Assembly (NCBI RefSeq): GCF_000348925.1
Contig: NZ_AODQ01000006.1
Location: forward strand, 1 to 64,000
Reading direction: 5' to 3'
DNA length: 64,000 bases
DNA from: Cesiribacter andamanensis AMV16
GTDB lineage: Bacteria > Bacteroidota > Bacteroidia > Cytophagales > Cyclobacteriaceae
The translations under genes and the position numbers were made by a program. Shown piece after piece: positions 34,812-42,929 of the stretch. How positions within the stretch are numbered: position 1 is the stretch's first letter; every line of letters starts with the position of its first letter. The notes under the pieces were generated by a model that was given only the letters and a program-made list of their open reading frames with translations, was not told the DNA's origin and ran no database searches.

Positions 34812-35875
34812 AAAGCGTGGAACAGCTGCATGCCGAGGCCGTTGCCCTGCTCAAACGCCTCATCAGCACCCCTTCCTTTTCCAGGGAAGAGGAAGCAGCG
34901 GCGGATCTGATCGAGCAGTTTTTGCGGAGAAAGGGGTTCTCTCCGCAGCGACAGGGAAACAACGTCTGGTGCCGGGCCGAGAACTGCCCGCCCGATGCAC
35001 CGCAGCTCCTGCTCAACTCGCATCATGATACGGTAAGGCCGGCCAGCGGCTGGACCAAAGATCCCTTTACCCCCCTGCAGGAAGAGGATGTTTTGTGGGG
35101 ACTTGGCAGCAACGATGCTGGTGCCTCGGCCGTGGCCCTGCTGGCTGCCTTTTGCTACCTGAGCCAGTTGCCGCAGCTACCCTATCGCTTACTGGTAGCC
35201 ATTACAGCTGAGGAAGAAATTTCCGGCCAGGGGGGTATTGCCTCCCTGCTGCCACAACTGGGCGATATTGCGCTGGCAATAGTAGGGGAACCCACGCTGG
35301 GCCAGCTGGCCATTGCCGAAAAGGGGCTGATGGTGCTGGATTGCCTGGTACGGGGCCAGGCCGGCCATGCCGCCCGGGATGAAGGCGAAAATGCCCTCTA
35401 CAAAGCGCTGCCCCTCCTTGAGTGGTTCAGAACCCATCAGTTCCCAAAGGTATCTCCCCTGCTGGGACCGGTGAAAATGTCGGTTACGCAAATCCAGGCG
35501 GGCCAGCAGCACAATGTGGTGCCCGACGAATGCCGCTTTGTGGTAGATGTGCGCACCAACGAATGCTACCAGAACGAGGAGCTGCTGGCGCTGATCCGCC
35601 AGGGGGTAAGCGCAGAAGTTACGCCCCGCTCCACCCGCCTGAACTCCTCCGGCATTGCCTCTGATCACCCCCTGCTGCAGCGGGCAAGGGAGATGGGTCT
35701 TTCGCTATTCGGTTCGCCCACCTTATCTGACCAGGCGCTGATGCCCTTTCCATCCGTAAAGATCGGCCCCGGTGATTCGGCCCGCTCGCATACCGCCGAT
35801 GAGTACATCCGGCTATCGGAGATTCGGGCAGGTATTCAGCTTTATATAGATTTACTTCAGGACTTGCACCTTTAA
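34802..35875 (+). CDS. M20-family deacylase, likely N-acyl-citrulline deacetylase (ArgE role)
   Basis: A 357-residue M20 zinc peptidase-like enzyme. Metal ligands and catalytic residues are visible: LLLNSHHDTVRP (His and Asp), GLGSNDAGASAVAL (bridging Asp), TAEEEISG (catalytic Glu and Glu ligand), VGEPT, and a late His in GPGDSARSHTADEY. It overlaps argB and precedes argH, where it should remove the acyl group from N-acyl-citrulline (or N-acyl-ornithine). It could be named argE, but the true substrate depends on the ArgF' specificity. Confidence 0.88.
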   Translation: MPVESVEQLHAEAVALLKRLISTPSFSREEEAAADLIEQFLRRKGFSPQRQGNNVWCRAENCPPDAPQLLLNSHHDTVRPASGWTKDPFTPLQEEDVLWGLGSNDAGASAVALLAAFCYLSQLPQLPYRLLVAITAEEEISGQGGIASLLPQLGDIALAIVGEPTLGQLAIAEKGLMVLDCLVRGQAGHAARDEGENALYKALPLLEWFRTHQFPKVSPLLGPVKMSVTQIQAGQQHNVVPDECRFVVDVRTNECYQNEELLALIRQGVSAEVTPRSTRLNSSGIASDHPLLQRAREMGLSLFGSPTLSDQALMPFPSVKIGPGDSARSHTADEYIRLSEIRAGIQLYIDLLQDLHL

Positions 35876-35884
35876 CTGACGCAT

Positions 35885-37219
35885 ATGAAACTCTGGGACA
35901 AAGGATATTCCATCGAATCGAAAATAGAACAGTACACGGTAGGCCAGGACCGGGAACTAGACGTGCATCTGGCCCCCTACGACGTGCTGGGCTCGCTGGC
36001 CCATGCGCAGATGCTCCAATCAGTTGGCCTGCTTTCTGAAGAAGAACTTAAGGGCTTGCAGCAGGAATTGAAACAAATCTACCGGCAAATAGCCGCAGGG
36101 CAGTTTCAGATCGACGAGGGGGTAGAAGATGTGCACTCCCAAGTAGAGCTGCTGCTGACCAGGGCGCTGGGCGATGCCGGCAAAAAGGTGCACAGCGCCC
36201 GCAGCCGCAACGACCAGGTGCTGGTCGATATCAAGATGTACCTGCGGGCCGAGGTGAAGGAAATCGTAGCCCTGGTGAGTGAACTTTTTGAGACCCTTAT
36301 AGCCGCCGGTGAGCAGTACAGGGGGGTGCTCATTCCCGGCTATACGCACCTGCAGGCCGCCATGCCCTCCTCCTTCGGCCTCTGGTTTTCCGCCTGGGCC
36401 GAATCGCTGGCCGACGATTTGCGCCTGCTGCTGGCTGCCTATGGCCTTATCAATCAAAATCCCCTGGGCTCGGGTGCCGGCTACGGCTCTTCCCTGCCCA
36501 TTAACCGCAGCCTTACCACCGAGCTGCTGGGCTTCGACGGGCTGCATGTGAATGTGATCAACGCCCAGCTCTCGCGCGGCAAAACCGAGCAGGCACTGGC
36601 CTTTGCCCTGGCCGGCCTGGGGCAGACGCTGGGCAAGCTGGCCATGGATGTCTGCCTCTACAACAGCCAGAACTTTGGCTTCCTGACCTTTCCGGATGCC
36701 CTTACCACCGGCTCCAGCATTATGCCGCACAAGAAAAATCCCGATGTGTTTGAGCTGATGCGCGCCAAAAGCAATCGCCTGCTGGCCCTGCCCAACGAGA
36801 TCAATTTGCTTACCTCCAACCTGCCCAGCGGCTACCACCGCGATTTTCAGCTGCTGAAGGAAATCCTCTTCCCGGCCCTGCAGCAGTTGAAAGAAAGTCT
36901 GAGCCTGTGCAGCTATATGCTTCAGCGGGTGCAGATCAATCCGGATGCGATTCAGGATGAAAAGTACACCTACATCTACAGCGTAGAGGAAGTGAATAAG
37001 AAGGTATTGGCCGGGGTGCCCTTCCGCCAGGCCTATAAAGAAGTAGGCGATGCCATTGCCGACGGAAGCTACAGCCCGCAAACCCAGGTGGAGCATACCC
37101 ATGAAGGGAGCATTGGTAATCTTGGGCTGGACCTGATCCGCCAGAAGTTTGAGGGGGTGCTGGGGCAGTTTGGATTTGCGAAGTGGGAGGGGGCGTTTGA
37201 GCGGTTGTTGGCAGAATAA
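35885..37219 (+). CDS. argH: Argininosuccinate lyase
   Basis: A 444-residue fumarase/aspartase-superfamily lyase, last step of arginine synthesis. It has EDVHSQVELLLTRALG, HSARSRNDQVLVDIKMYLR, PGYTHLQAAMPSSFG and the signature GSSIMPHKKNPDVFELMRAK with the catalytic Ser. It starts 9 bp after the deacylase and ends the operon. Length is normal. Confidence 0.95.
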   Translation: MKLWDKGYSIESKIEQYTVGQDRELDVHLAPYDVLGSLAHAQMLQSVGLLSEEELKGLQQELKQIYRQIAAGQFQIDEGVEDVHSQVELLLTRALGDAGKKVHSARSRNDQVLVDIKMYLRAEVKEIVALVSELFETLIAAGEQYRGVLIPGYTHLQAAMPSSFGLWFSAWAESLADDLRLLLAAYGLINQNPLGSGAGYGSSLPINRSLTTELLGFDGLHVNVINAQLSRGKTEQALAFALAGLGQTLGKLAMDVCLYNSQNFGFLTFPDALTTGSSIMPHKKNPDVFELMRAKSNRLLALPNEINLLTSNLPSGYHRDFQLLKEILFPALQQLKESLSLCSYMLQRVQINPDAIQDEKYTYIYSVEEVNKKVLAGVPFRQAYKEVGDAIADGSYSPQTQVEHTHEGSIGNLGLDLIRQKFEGVLGQFGFAKWEGAFERLLAE

Positions 37220-37240
37220 GCGCCATTCTATCAAGATGAG

Positions 37241-37592
37241 TTGTTGGTGAAAACACCAACAACAGGGGGAGAATATACGGCCAGCATGTAGAATATTCTC
37301 AGCTATTTGCCCCAGCTTAATGGCTATCGTTGGGGGTTGCTGGTGAAAACACCAACAAGGGGAAACGGGGGTATTGCGCCAGCTTCCAGAAAAGCTTCCA
37401 ATTGTTGGTGTTCTCACCAACAATTCCAGCGGCAGGTAGTACCGCTGAAATCCGCAAAAAAAGGTCTTTGTTAGAAGAGTGGTTCTGCAAACACATTAGG
37501 ATAAGCGGGGTTTTGTGAGAGTATCCTGGGAGCAGAATCGGAATTTCAACTATAAACCCACACTCTCCAATTGTTGGTGTTGTCACCAACAA
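37241..37592. repeat. Cluster of four 22-bp palindromic repeats after argH
   Basis: Units lie at 37241-37262 (loop AAAA), 37337-37358 (one arm with TTGCTGGTG), 37402-37423 (loop TTCT) and 37571-37592 (loop TTGT). Arms are TTGTTGGTG and CACCAACAA, and the substitutions mostly sit in the loops. The two right-hand units begin diverged copies of a 169-bp block. The whole 37220-37737 gap holds no gene I can support. Confidence 0.85.
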
Positions 37593-37737
37593 TCCCGGCG
37601 GCTTGTATAAGCATTGTTGAAATTAGTAAAAGAGGGTGTCCCCAAACAGGAAATCATTTGCAAACACATTGGTGAGGGTGAAGTTTTAAGAAGTATGCTG
37701 GCATAAAATCAGAATCTCACCCTTTACCCAATTCTAC
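37402..37737. repeat. Diverged tandem duplication, period 169 bp
   Basis: The blocks starting at 37402 and 37571 share, in order, the palindrome, CCxGCGGC, TTGAAAT-like and AAAAAGG/AAAGAGG words, GCAAACACATT, AGTATxCTGG, and ATCxGAAT. They look like an old tandem duplication of the repeat plus its downstream flank. Confidence 0.5.
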
Positions 37738-38739
37738 ATGAAGCTCAACTGGGGCGTACTGGGGGCCGCTAAAATTGCCCGGGAAAAAGTAATCCCCTCC
37801 ATGGCCCACCATCCCGATTTTCAGGTGCTGGGGCTGGCCTCCCGTAGCCTGGAAAAGGCAAAGGCCACAGCAGCAGCCCTGGGCATTCTCAAAGCCTATG
37901 GCTCTTATGAGGAGCTGATTGCCGACCCGGACATCCACATCATTTACAACCCCCTGCCCAACCACCTGCATGTGGAGTATACGCTAAAATGCATTGAGGC
38001 AGGCAAGCATGTGTTGTGCGAAAAACCTATTGCCCTAACCGCCGCCGATGTTGAGAAACTGATTGAGGCGCGCAACCGCAAGGGGGTGGTGGTAGGGGAG
38101 GCTTTTATGGTGCGCAGCCATCCGCAGTGGATCAAAGCCCGGGAGATGGTACAGGGGGGTGTGCTGGGCAAGGTAACATTGGTACAGGGCCAGTTCAGCT
38201 ATTTTAATGCCAATCCCGACAATATCCGCAACATCGAGGCCTATGGCGGGGGCGCCCTCTGGGACATTGGCTGCTACCCCCTGAACACCACGCGCTTTGT
38301 GCTGGGCGAAGAACCCCTGCGGGTAGCGGCACTACTTGATTTTGATTCCGAATTTGGCACTGATGTGCTCTCCAGCGTACTGCTGCAATTCCCCTCTGCG
38401 CAGCTACAATTCTCCGTCAGCACCCAGCTGGTGCCCCACCAGCGCATGCAGTTCTTTGGGCAGCAAAAGTCGCTGGAGATCCTCATCCCCTTTAATGCCC
38501 CCAAGGACCGGCCATGCCTACTCAGGCTTAACGATGGGGATATTTTTCGGGAAAAGGAGGAGGTACTGGAAACTCCCCTTTCTGACCAATACCGCCTGCA
38601 GGCCGAGGCGTTTACAAAAGCTGTGCTGAAAGGTGGGGAAGCACCTGTACCCCTGGAAGATGCGCTGGCCAATACCCGGGCGCTGGAAGCGATCTTCCGG
38701 GCAGCAAAGGAGGGGCGCTGGGTGGAGATCCCGCGCTAA
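37738..38739 (+). CDS. Gfo/Idh/MocA-family oxidoreductase
   Basis: A 333-residue NAD(P)-dependent oxidoreductase. The Rossmann start LNWGVLGAAKIAREKVIPS, then IIYNPLPNHLHVEYTLKCIE, and the signature GKHVLCEKPIALTA with the catalytic Lys are all present. GGGALWDIGCYPLNTTRFVLG is the substrate-domain motif. The family oxidises sugars, inositols or related polyols; the substrate is unknown. The ATG follows the repeat cluster directly and no clear promoter is seen. Confidence 0.9.
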   Translation: MKLNWGVLGAAKIAREKVIPSMAHHPDFQVLGLASRSLEKAKATAAALGILKAYGSYEELIADPDIHIIYNPLPNHLHVEYTLKCIEAGKHVLCEKPIALTAADVEKLIEARNRKGVVVGEAFMVRSHPQWIKAREMVQGGVLGKVTLVQGQFSYFNANPDNIRNIEAYGGGALWDIGCYPLNTTRFVLGEEPLRVAALLDFDSEFGTDVLSSVLLQFPSAQLQFSVSTQLVPHQRMQFFGQQKSLEILIPFNAPKDRPCLLRLNDGDIFREKEEVLETPLSDQYRLQAEAFTKAVLKGGEAPVPLEDALANTRALEAIFRAAKEGRWVEIPR

Positions 38740-38766
38740 GCCAAGCAGGTCAGTACCTGCTGCTGA

Positions 38767-39069
38767 TTACTCATCCACCGAGTCGTACACCAGTACCTTA
38801 GACCAGAGCGGGGAGCAGTCGGCCACAAATTTCTTATGAATGGGGTGGCTCTGGTAGGCTTCTTCATCTTCGGGGTTGTCGAAGAGCATCAGCAGCGAAA
38901 AGGCATAGCTGCGGTCAATGGTCTTGCGGTTCGTCTCTGCCAGCACCCCCACATGAAAGCTGCGGATCAGATCGATCTTTTCCAGGCTCAGCAATCCTTC
39001 CTCCAGCTGCTCCCGCTCCAGGGAAGAATCCGGATTCTTCATCCAGAAGAACACATGGTGTACAAACAT
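38767..39069 (-). CDS. Dabb-family (stress-responsive barrel) protein
   Basis: A 100-residue protein beginning MFVHHVFFWMKNPDSSLERE, a typical Dabb domain (dimeric alpha/beta barrel) with RSYAFSLLMLFDNPEDEEAY. I chose the ATG at 39069; the upstream extension of the frame is not protein-like. The function of most Dabb proteins is unknown, though some are polyketide cyclases or stress-induced. It is convergent with the oxidoreductase and divergent from the cbb3 operon. Confidence 0.82.
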   Translation of the reverse strand: MFVHHVFFWMKNPDSSLEREQLEEGLLSLEKIDLIRSFHVGVLAETNRKTIDRSYAFSLLMLFDNPEDEEAYQSHPIHKKFVADCSPLWSKVLVYDSVDE

Positions 39070-39309
39070 GACTTTTGCTCTGTTTAGAATCCAAAAATAG
39101 CAAAAAAGCAGCCGTACTATCAATGGGGCACCTTTAAGGCCTGAAAAATAATTCCTCCCCCATTCTGTAGCTTTCTGCATCTCCCTGCCCTGACCGGCAG
39201 TGACGCCTATTCTGCCATTGGCGCTCAATTTCAGGCGAATATCCAGGAAAAAATGAATGAATCTGCTGGTGCAGCATCGGCAGAGGTTCTGCTGGGCATT
39301 TTTAAAAGC

Positions 39310-39374
39310 TGACATTAATCAGTTTTTGGGCTGATGCCTGTCATACCCAGCCGGCAGGCATCTGTGCACCTTTG
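39310..39374 (+). promoter_or_regulatory. Tandem Fnr-type promoter of the cbb3 operon
   Basis: TGACATTAATCA (39310-39321, centre 39315.5) and TGATGCCTGTCA (39332-39343, centre 39337.5) are TGA-N6-TCA sites 22 bp apart. CACCTTTG (39367-39374) is the -7 element, centred 33 bp after the second site. Around the first box the sequence TTTAAAA-x-CTGAC and ATCAGTTTTTGG is shared with the ccoH promoter. Confidence 0.75.
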
Positions 39375-39396
39375 TAGAGTAGAAAAGCCTGATGCT

Positions 39397-39564
39397 ATGA
39401 GTGCACTATTTCTGTTGATCGGTATAAGTCTGGTGGTTGCCGGCGCCTTCCTGGGCGCTTTTCTGTGGGCAACCCGCTCCGGACAATACGAGGATAATTA
39501 CGGACCTGCCGTACGCATCCTCTTTGATGATAAACCTGCCCAAAAACAAACTACCTCTAAATAA
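39397..39564 (+). CDS. ccoS: cbb3 oxidase assembly protein CcoS
   Basis: A 55-residue single-pass membrane protein: MSALFLLIGISLVVAGAFLGAFLWATRSGQYED, then DDKPAQKQTTSK. The helix followed by WAxRSGQYED is the CcoS signature. CcoS is needed to insert cofactors into cbb3 oxidase. I chose ATG 39397, about 20 nt after the predicted transcript start. It is the first gene of the oxidase operon. Confidence 0.9.
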   Translation: MSALFLLIGISLVVAGAFLGAFLWATRSGQYEDNYGPAVRILFDDKPAQKQTTSK

Positions 39565-39581
39565 TCAATCCAAGCGAAGCT

Positions 39582-41792
39582 ATGAGTACTGGCTTATTAG
39601 ATTCGGGAACCCTTGCTGCCCCAAAGTTGCCAAAACTGGGGCTGGAGCGCTTCTCGTACGACAATGAAATTGTCAAGATGTTTGCCTACGCCACCATGCT
39701 GTGGGGTGCGGTTGGGATGCTGGTGGGGCTATTCGTAGCACTGCAGCTGGTATTCCCGGCCCTGAATTTCAGCGAATACAGCACTTTTGGCCGCATTCGT
39801 CCGCTGCACACCAATGCAGTGATCTTTGCCTTTGTGGGCAATGGCATCTTTACGGGGGTGTACTATTCGCTGCAGCGCCTGTGCAAGGCCCGCATGTACA
39901 GCGATACGCTCAGCCGTATTAACTTCTGGGGCTGGCAGGCCATTATTGTAGCCGCTGCCATTACCCTGCCGCTTGGCTATACTACTTCCAAGGAGTATGC
40001 CGAGCTGGAGTGGCCCATTGATATTGCCATTACGGTGATGTGGGTGGTGTTTGGCTACAACATGTTTGCCACCATTCTGCAACGCCGTACCCGCCACCTG
40101 TATGTGGCCATCTGGTTCTACATTGCCACCTTTGTAACGGTAGCCGTGCTGCACCTGGTGAACTCGTTTGAGATTCCCGTAACCTTCATGAAGAGCTACA
40201 GCTGGTATGCCGGCGTACAGGATGCGCTGGTGCAGTGGTGGTATGGCCACAATGCGGTAGCCTTCTTTCTGACTACCCCCTACCTGGGCCTGATGTACTA
40301 CTTTGTGCCCAAGGCGGCCAACCGGCCGGTGTATTCCTATCGCCTGTCCATTATCCACTTCTGGGCGCTGATCTTCCTCTATATCTGGGCGGGTCCGCAC
40401 CACTTGTTATACAATGCGCTGCCCGACTGGGCGCAGTCGCTGGGGGTAGTATTCTCGGTAATGCTGATCGCACCCAGCTGGGGCGGTATGCTCAACGGCC
40501 TGCTAACCCTGCGCGGTGTGTGGGACAAAGTGCGCGAGGATGTGGTGCTGAAATTTATGGTGGTAGCCCTTACCGCCTACGGTATGGCCACTTTTGAAGG
40601 GCCGCTGCTGTCGCTGAAAAACATCAACGCCATTAGCCACTTTACCGACTGGACCATTGCCCACGTACACGTAGGTGGCCTTGGCTGGAACGGCATGCTT
40701 ACCTTTGGTATGCTCTACTTCCTGTTCCCCCGCATGTGGAACACCAAGCTATACTCTGCCAAGCTGGCCAACTGGCACTTCTGGATCGCTACACTGGGCA
40801 TTCTCTTCTATGCCATTCCCATGTACTGGGCCGGCTTTACCCAAAGCCTGATGTGGAAAGAGTTTACCCAGGAAGGTATGCTGGCCTATCCCAACTTCCT
40901 GGAAACGGTTACTCAGCTGAAACCCATGTACGCCCTGCGGGCCTTTGGTGGTGCGCTCTTTATTGGTGGTGTGTTCATCATGGCCTATAACCTGATCAAA
41001 ACTGCCCAGGCCGGCAGCTTTACTGCCAACGAAGAGGCCGAGGCTGCACCGCTGACCGATACCTACGAAAAGCATGAGGGTGAGCACTGGCACCGCTGGA
41101 TCGAGCGCCGCCCTGTGCAGCTGATGGTGGGTAGCCTGGTGGTGATCCTGATCGGTGGTCTGGTAGAAATGATGCCGACCTTCCTGATCGAATCCAACGT
41201 ACCCACCATTGCCTCAGTAGCCCCTTACACCTCGCTGGAGCTTGAGGGCCGCGATATCTACATCAAAGAGGGATGTAATAACTGCCACAGCCAGATGGTG
41301 CGCCCCTTCCGCTCCGAGACCGAGCGCTATGGCGAGTATGCCAAGGCTGGCGAGTTTGTGTACGACCACCCCTTCCTGTGGGGATCTAAGCGTACCGGAC
41401 CCGACCTGTTGCGGGAAGGGGGCAAGTACCCCGATAGCTGGCACTACAACCACATGGTGGATCCGGAAAGCATGTCGCCGGGCTCCATCATGCCAGCCTA
41501 CCCCTGGATGGCCGAGAAGCCGCTGGACATCAGCGCTACCGAGGGTAAGATCAAGGCCATGCGCACCCTGGGGGTTCCCTATCCTGAAGGCTATGAGGAG
41601 CGAGCCGTGGCCGACCTGAAGCTGCAGGCCGAAGAAATAGCCGGACGCCTGAAAGAAAGCGGCATTGAAGTAAGCAGCGATACGGAGATCATTGCCCTGA
41701 TCGCTTACCTGCAACGCCTGGGTACCGATATCAAGGCCGATCCCAACAAGGAAACCAAGCCCTATGAAGTAAGGCCTCAAACGAAACAGTAA
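39582..41792 (+). CDS. ccoNO: Fused cbb3 cytochrome c oxidase subunits CcoN-CcoO
   Basis: A 736-residue fusion. Residues 1 to about 470 are the heme-copper catalytic subunit CcoN with many membrane helices and the histidines in RPLHTNAVIFAFVGNG, WWYGHNAVAFFLTTPYLG, WAGPHHLLYNALPDW and DWTIAHVHVGGLGWNG. After a polar linker (about 480-510) and one more helix, residues 540-736 are CcoO, the mono-heme subunit with the heme-c site CNNCH and TGPDLLREGGKYPDSWH. Such fusions are common in Bacteroidota. It reduces O2 with high affinity at the inner membrane. Confidence 0.95.
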   Translation: MSTGLLDSGTLAAPKLPKLGLERFSYDNEIVKMFAYATMLWGAVGMLVGLFVALQLVFPALNFSEYSTFGRIRPLHTNAVIFAFVGNGIFTGVYYSLQRLCKARMYSDTLSRINFWGWQAIIVAAAITLPLGYTTSKEYAELEWPIDIAITVMWVVFGYNMFATILQRRTRHLYVAIWFYIATFVTVAVLHLVNSFEIPVTFMKSYSWYAGVQDALVQWWYGHNAVAFFLTTPYLGLMYYFVPKAANRPVYSYRLSIIHFWALIFLYIWAGPHHLLYNALPDWAQSLGVVFSVMLIAPSWGGMLNGLLTLRGVWDKVREDVVLKFMVVALTAYGMATFEGPLLSLKNINAISHFTDWTIAHVHVGGLGWNGMLTFGMLYFLFPRMWNTKLYSAKLANWHFWIATLGILFYAIPMYWAGFTQSLMWKEFTQEGMLAYPNFLETVTQLKPMYALRAFGGALFIGGVFIMAYNLIKTAQAGSFTANEEAEAAPLTDTYEKHEGEHWHRWIERRPVQLMVGSLVVILIGGLVEMMPTFLIESNVPTIASVAPYTSLELEGRDIYIKEGCNNCHSQMVRPFRSETERYGEYAKAGEFVYDHPFLWGSKRTGPDLLREGGKYPDSWHYNHMVDPESMSPGSIMPAYPWMAEKPLDISATEGKIKAMRTLGVPYPEGYEERAVADLKLQAEEIAGRLKESGIEVSSDTEIIALIAYLQRLGTDIKADPNKETKPYEVRPQTKQ

Positions 41793-41794
41793 TC

Positions 41795-42001
41795 ATGCTA
41801 AAGTTCATTAAACATCATATGGATACGATCATGGGGATAGAACTCTACCCCATCATCTCCCTGCTGATCTTCTTCATTTTCTTTACGGTACTGCTGGTGG
41901 TGGTGATGAAAACCCGCAAGGAACGCATCAATGAACTGGCGGCCATGCCCCTGGATGAGGAAGAAATGGTGATCACCGCCTCAAAAACGCTACACTCATG
42001 A
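41795..42001 (+). CDS. ccoQ: CcoQ-like small oxidase subunit
   Basis: A 68-residue single-helix protein (MDTIMGIELYPIISLLIFFI then FFTVLLVVVMKTRKERINEL). The place between ccoNO and ccoP and the short helix with a charged tail match CcoQ/FixQ. Its stop overlaps the ccoP start by 4 bp. Confidence 0.8.
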   Translation: MLKFIKHHMDTIMGIELYPIISLLIFFIFFTVLLVVVMKTRKERINELAAMPLDEEEMVITASKTLHS

Positions 42002-42876
42002 AGAAGTCATCACACCTATACACCCGCCTGATGGCTGCGGCCGCACTGGGTCTAATGCCCCTCTTTGCGTCGGCACAGGGAAGTGCCCCCGCTGCCACCG
42101 GCGGCATCAGTGAGCTGGATCTTATGCTTGGCTTTGCCATGTTCCTGGCCGGCCTGATCTTTCTCTGCACCCTGGTGCTGCTCTATGCGGTTATCGTCAT
42201 GAAAAAAGTGATGCTGGCCCCGCAGGAAGCCGCCGCAACGGCTGCTGAAGGGGTTCAGGCAGCTGCCAAGCTTAGCATCTGGTCTAAACTGACCGATGCG
42301 GTGCCGGTGGAGCGGGAAGCAGAAGTAATGACCGACCACGAGTACGATGGCATCCGGGAGCTGGATAACAACCTGCCGCCCTGGTGGGTGGCCATGTTCT
42401 ATGCCACCATTGTGTTTTCGGTCGTATACCTGGCCGCCTATCACGTATTTGGCTGGGCGCCGCTGCAGGACCAGGAGTATGAGCAGGAAGTGCTGGCCGC
42501 CAAGCTGGAAGTAGAAGCCTACCTGGCCGCCAAAGGGGGCGCCCTTGATGAGACCAATGTAGAGCTGCTCATGGATGAGACTGCTCTGGCCGAAGGAGCT
42601 GCAGTCTATAACTCCTACTGCGGCGCCTGCCATGGCGCCGAGCTGCAGGGGGGTGTGGGACCCAACCTGGCCGACAGCTACTGGCTGCATGGTGGTGATA
42701 TCAAGGATGTCTTTAAAGTGATAAAGGTAGGGGTGCCGCAAAAGGGCATGATCAGCTGGCAAACCCAGCTAAGCCCCGAGCAGATCCAGCAGGTGGCCAG
42801 CTTTATCATCAGCAAAGAAGGCAGCAACCCTGCCAATGCCAAAGAGCCTCAGGGCGAAGAATATAAAAGAGACTAA
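41998..42876 (+). CDS. ccoP: cbb3 oxidase cytochrome c subunit CcoP
   Basis: A 292-residue protein. A signal-like N-terminal helix (residues 10-22) is followed by two membrane helices (LMLGFAMFLAGLIFLCTLVL; PPWWVAMFYATIVFSVVYL). The periplasmic domain has a single heme-c site (YNSYCGACHGAELQGG) with the distal Met region GMISWQTQLS. Classical CcoP has two hemes; one heme is usual in this phylum. It passes electrons to ccoNO. Confidence 0.92.
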   Translation: MKKSSHLYTRLMAAAALGLMPLFASAQGSAPAATGGISELDLMLGFAMFLAGLIFLCTLVLLYAVIVMKKVMLAPQEAAATAAEGVQAAAKLSIWSKLTDAVPVEREAEVMTDHEYDGIRELDNNLPPWWVAMFYATIVFSVVYLAAYHVFGWAPLQDQEYEQEVLAAKLEVEAYLAAKGGALDETNVELLMDETALAEGAAVYNSYCGACHGAELQGGVGPNLADSYWLHGGDIKDVFKVIKVGVPQKGMISWQTQLSPEQIQQVASFIISKEGSNPANAKEPQGEEYKRD

Positions 42877-42884
42877 TAAATGAC

Positions 42885-42916
42885 GGCAGGATGGGAGCTG
42901 TTGATCCCATCCTGCC
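42885..42916 (+). terminator. Strong hairpin between ccoP and ccoG
   Basis: GGCAGGATGGGA (42885-42896) and TCCCATCCTGCC (42905-42916) form a perfect 12-bp stem with an 8-nt loop. No T run follows, so it may be a partial terminator or an RNA-stability element that sets the oxidase-to-CcoG ratio. An apparent upstream ATG for ccoG at 42891 lies inside it. Confidence 0.6.
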
Positions 42917-42929
42917 ATCATCCTTTAAA

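Noticed and set aside
36020-37423. Long open frame antisense to argH (467 codons)
   Set aside because: Shadow of argH extended through the palindromic repeats; the translation has no domain.
26985-37592. CRISPR array made of the 22-bp repeats
   Set aside because: Spacing is irregular, units alternate in orientation, the repeats are full palindromes and no cas genes are present.
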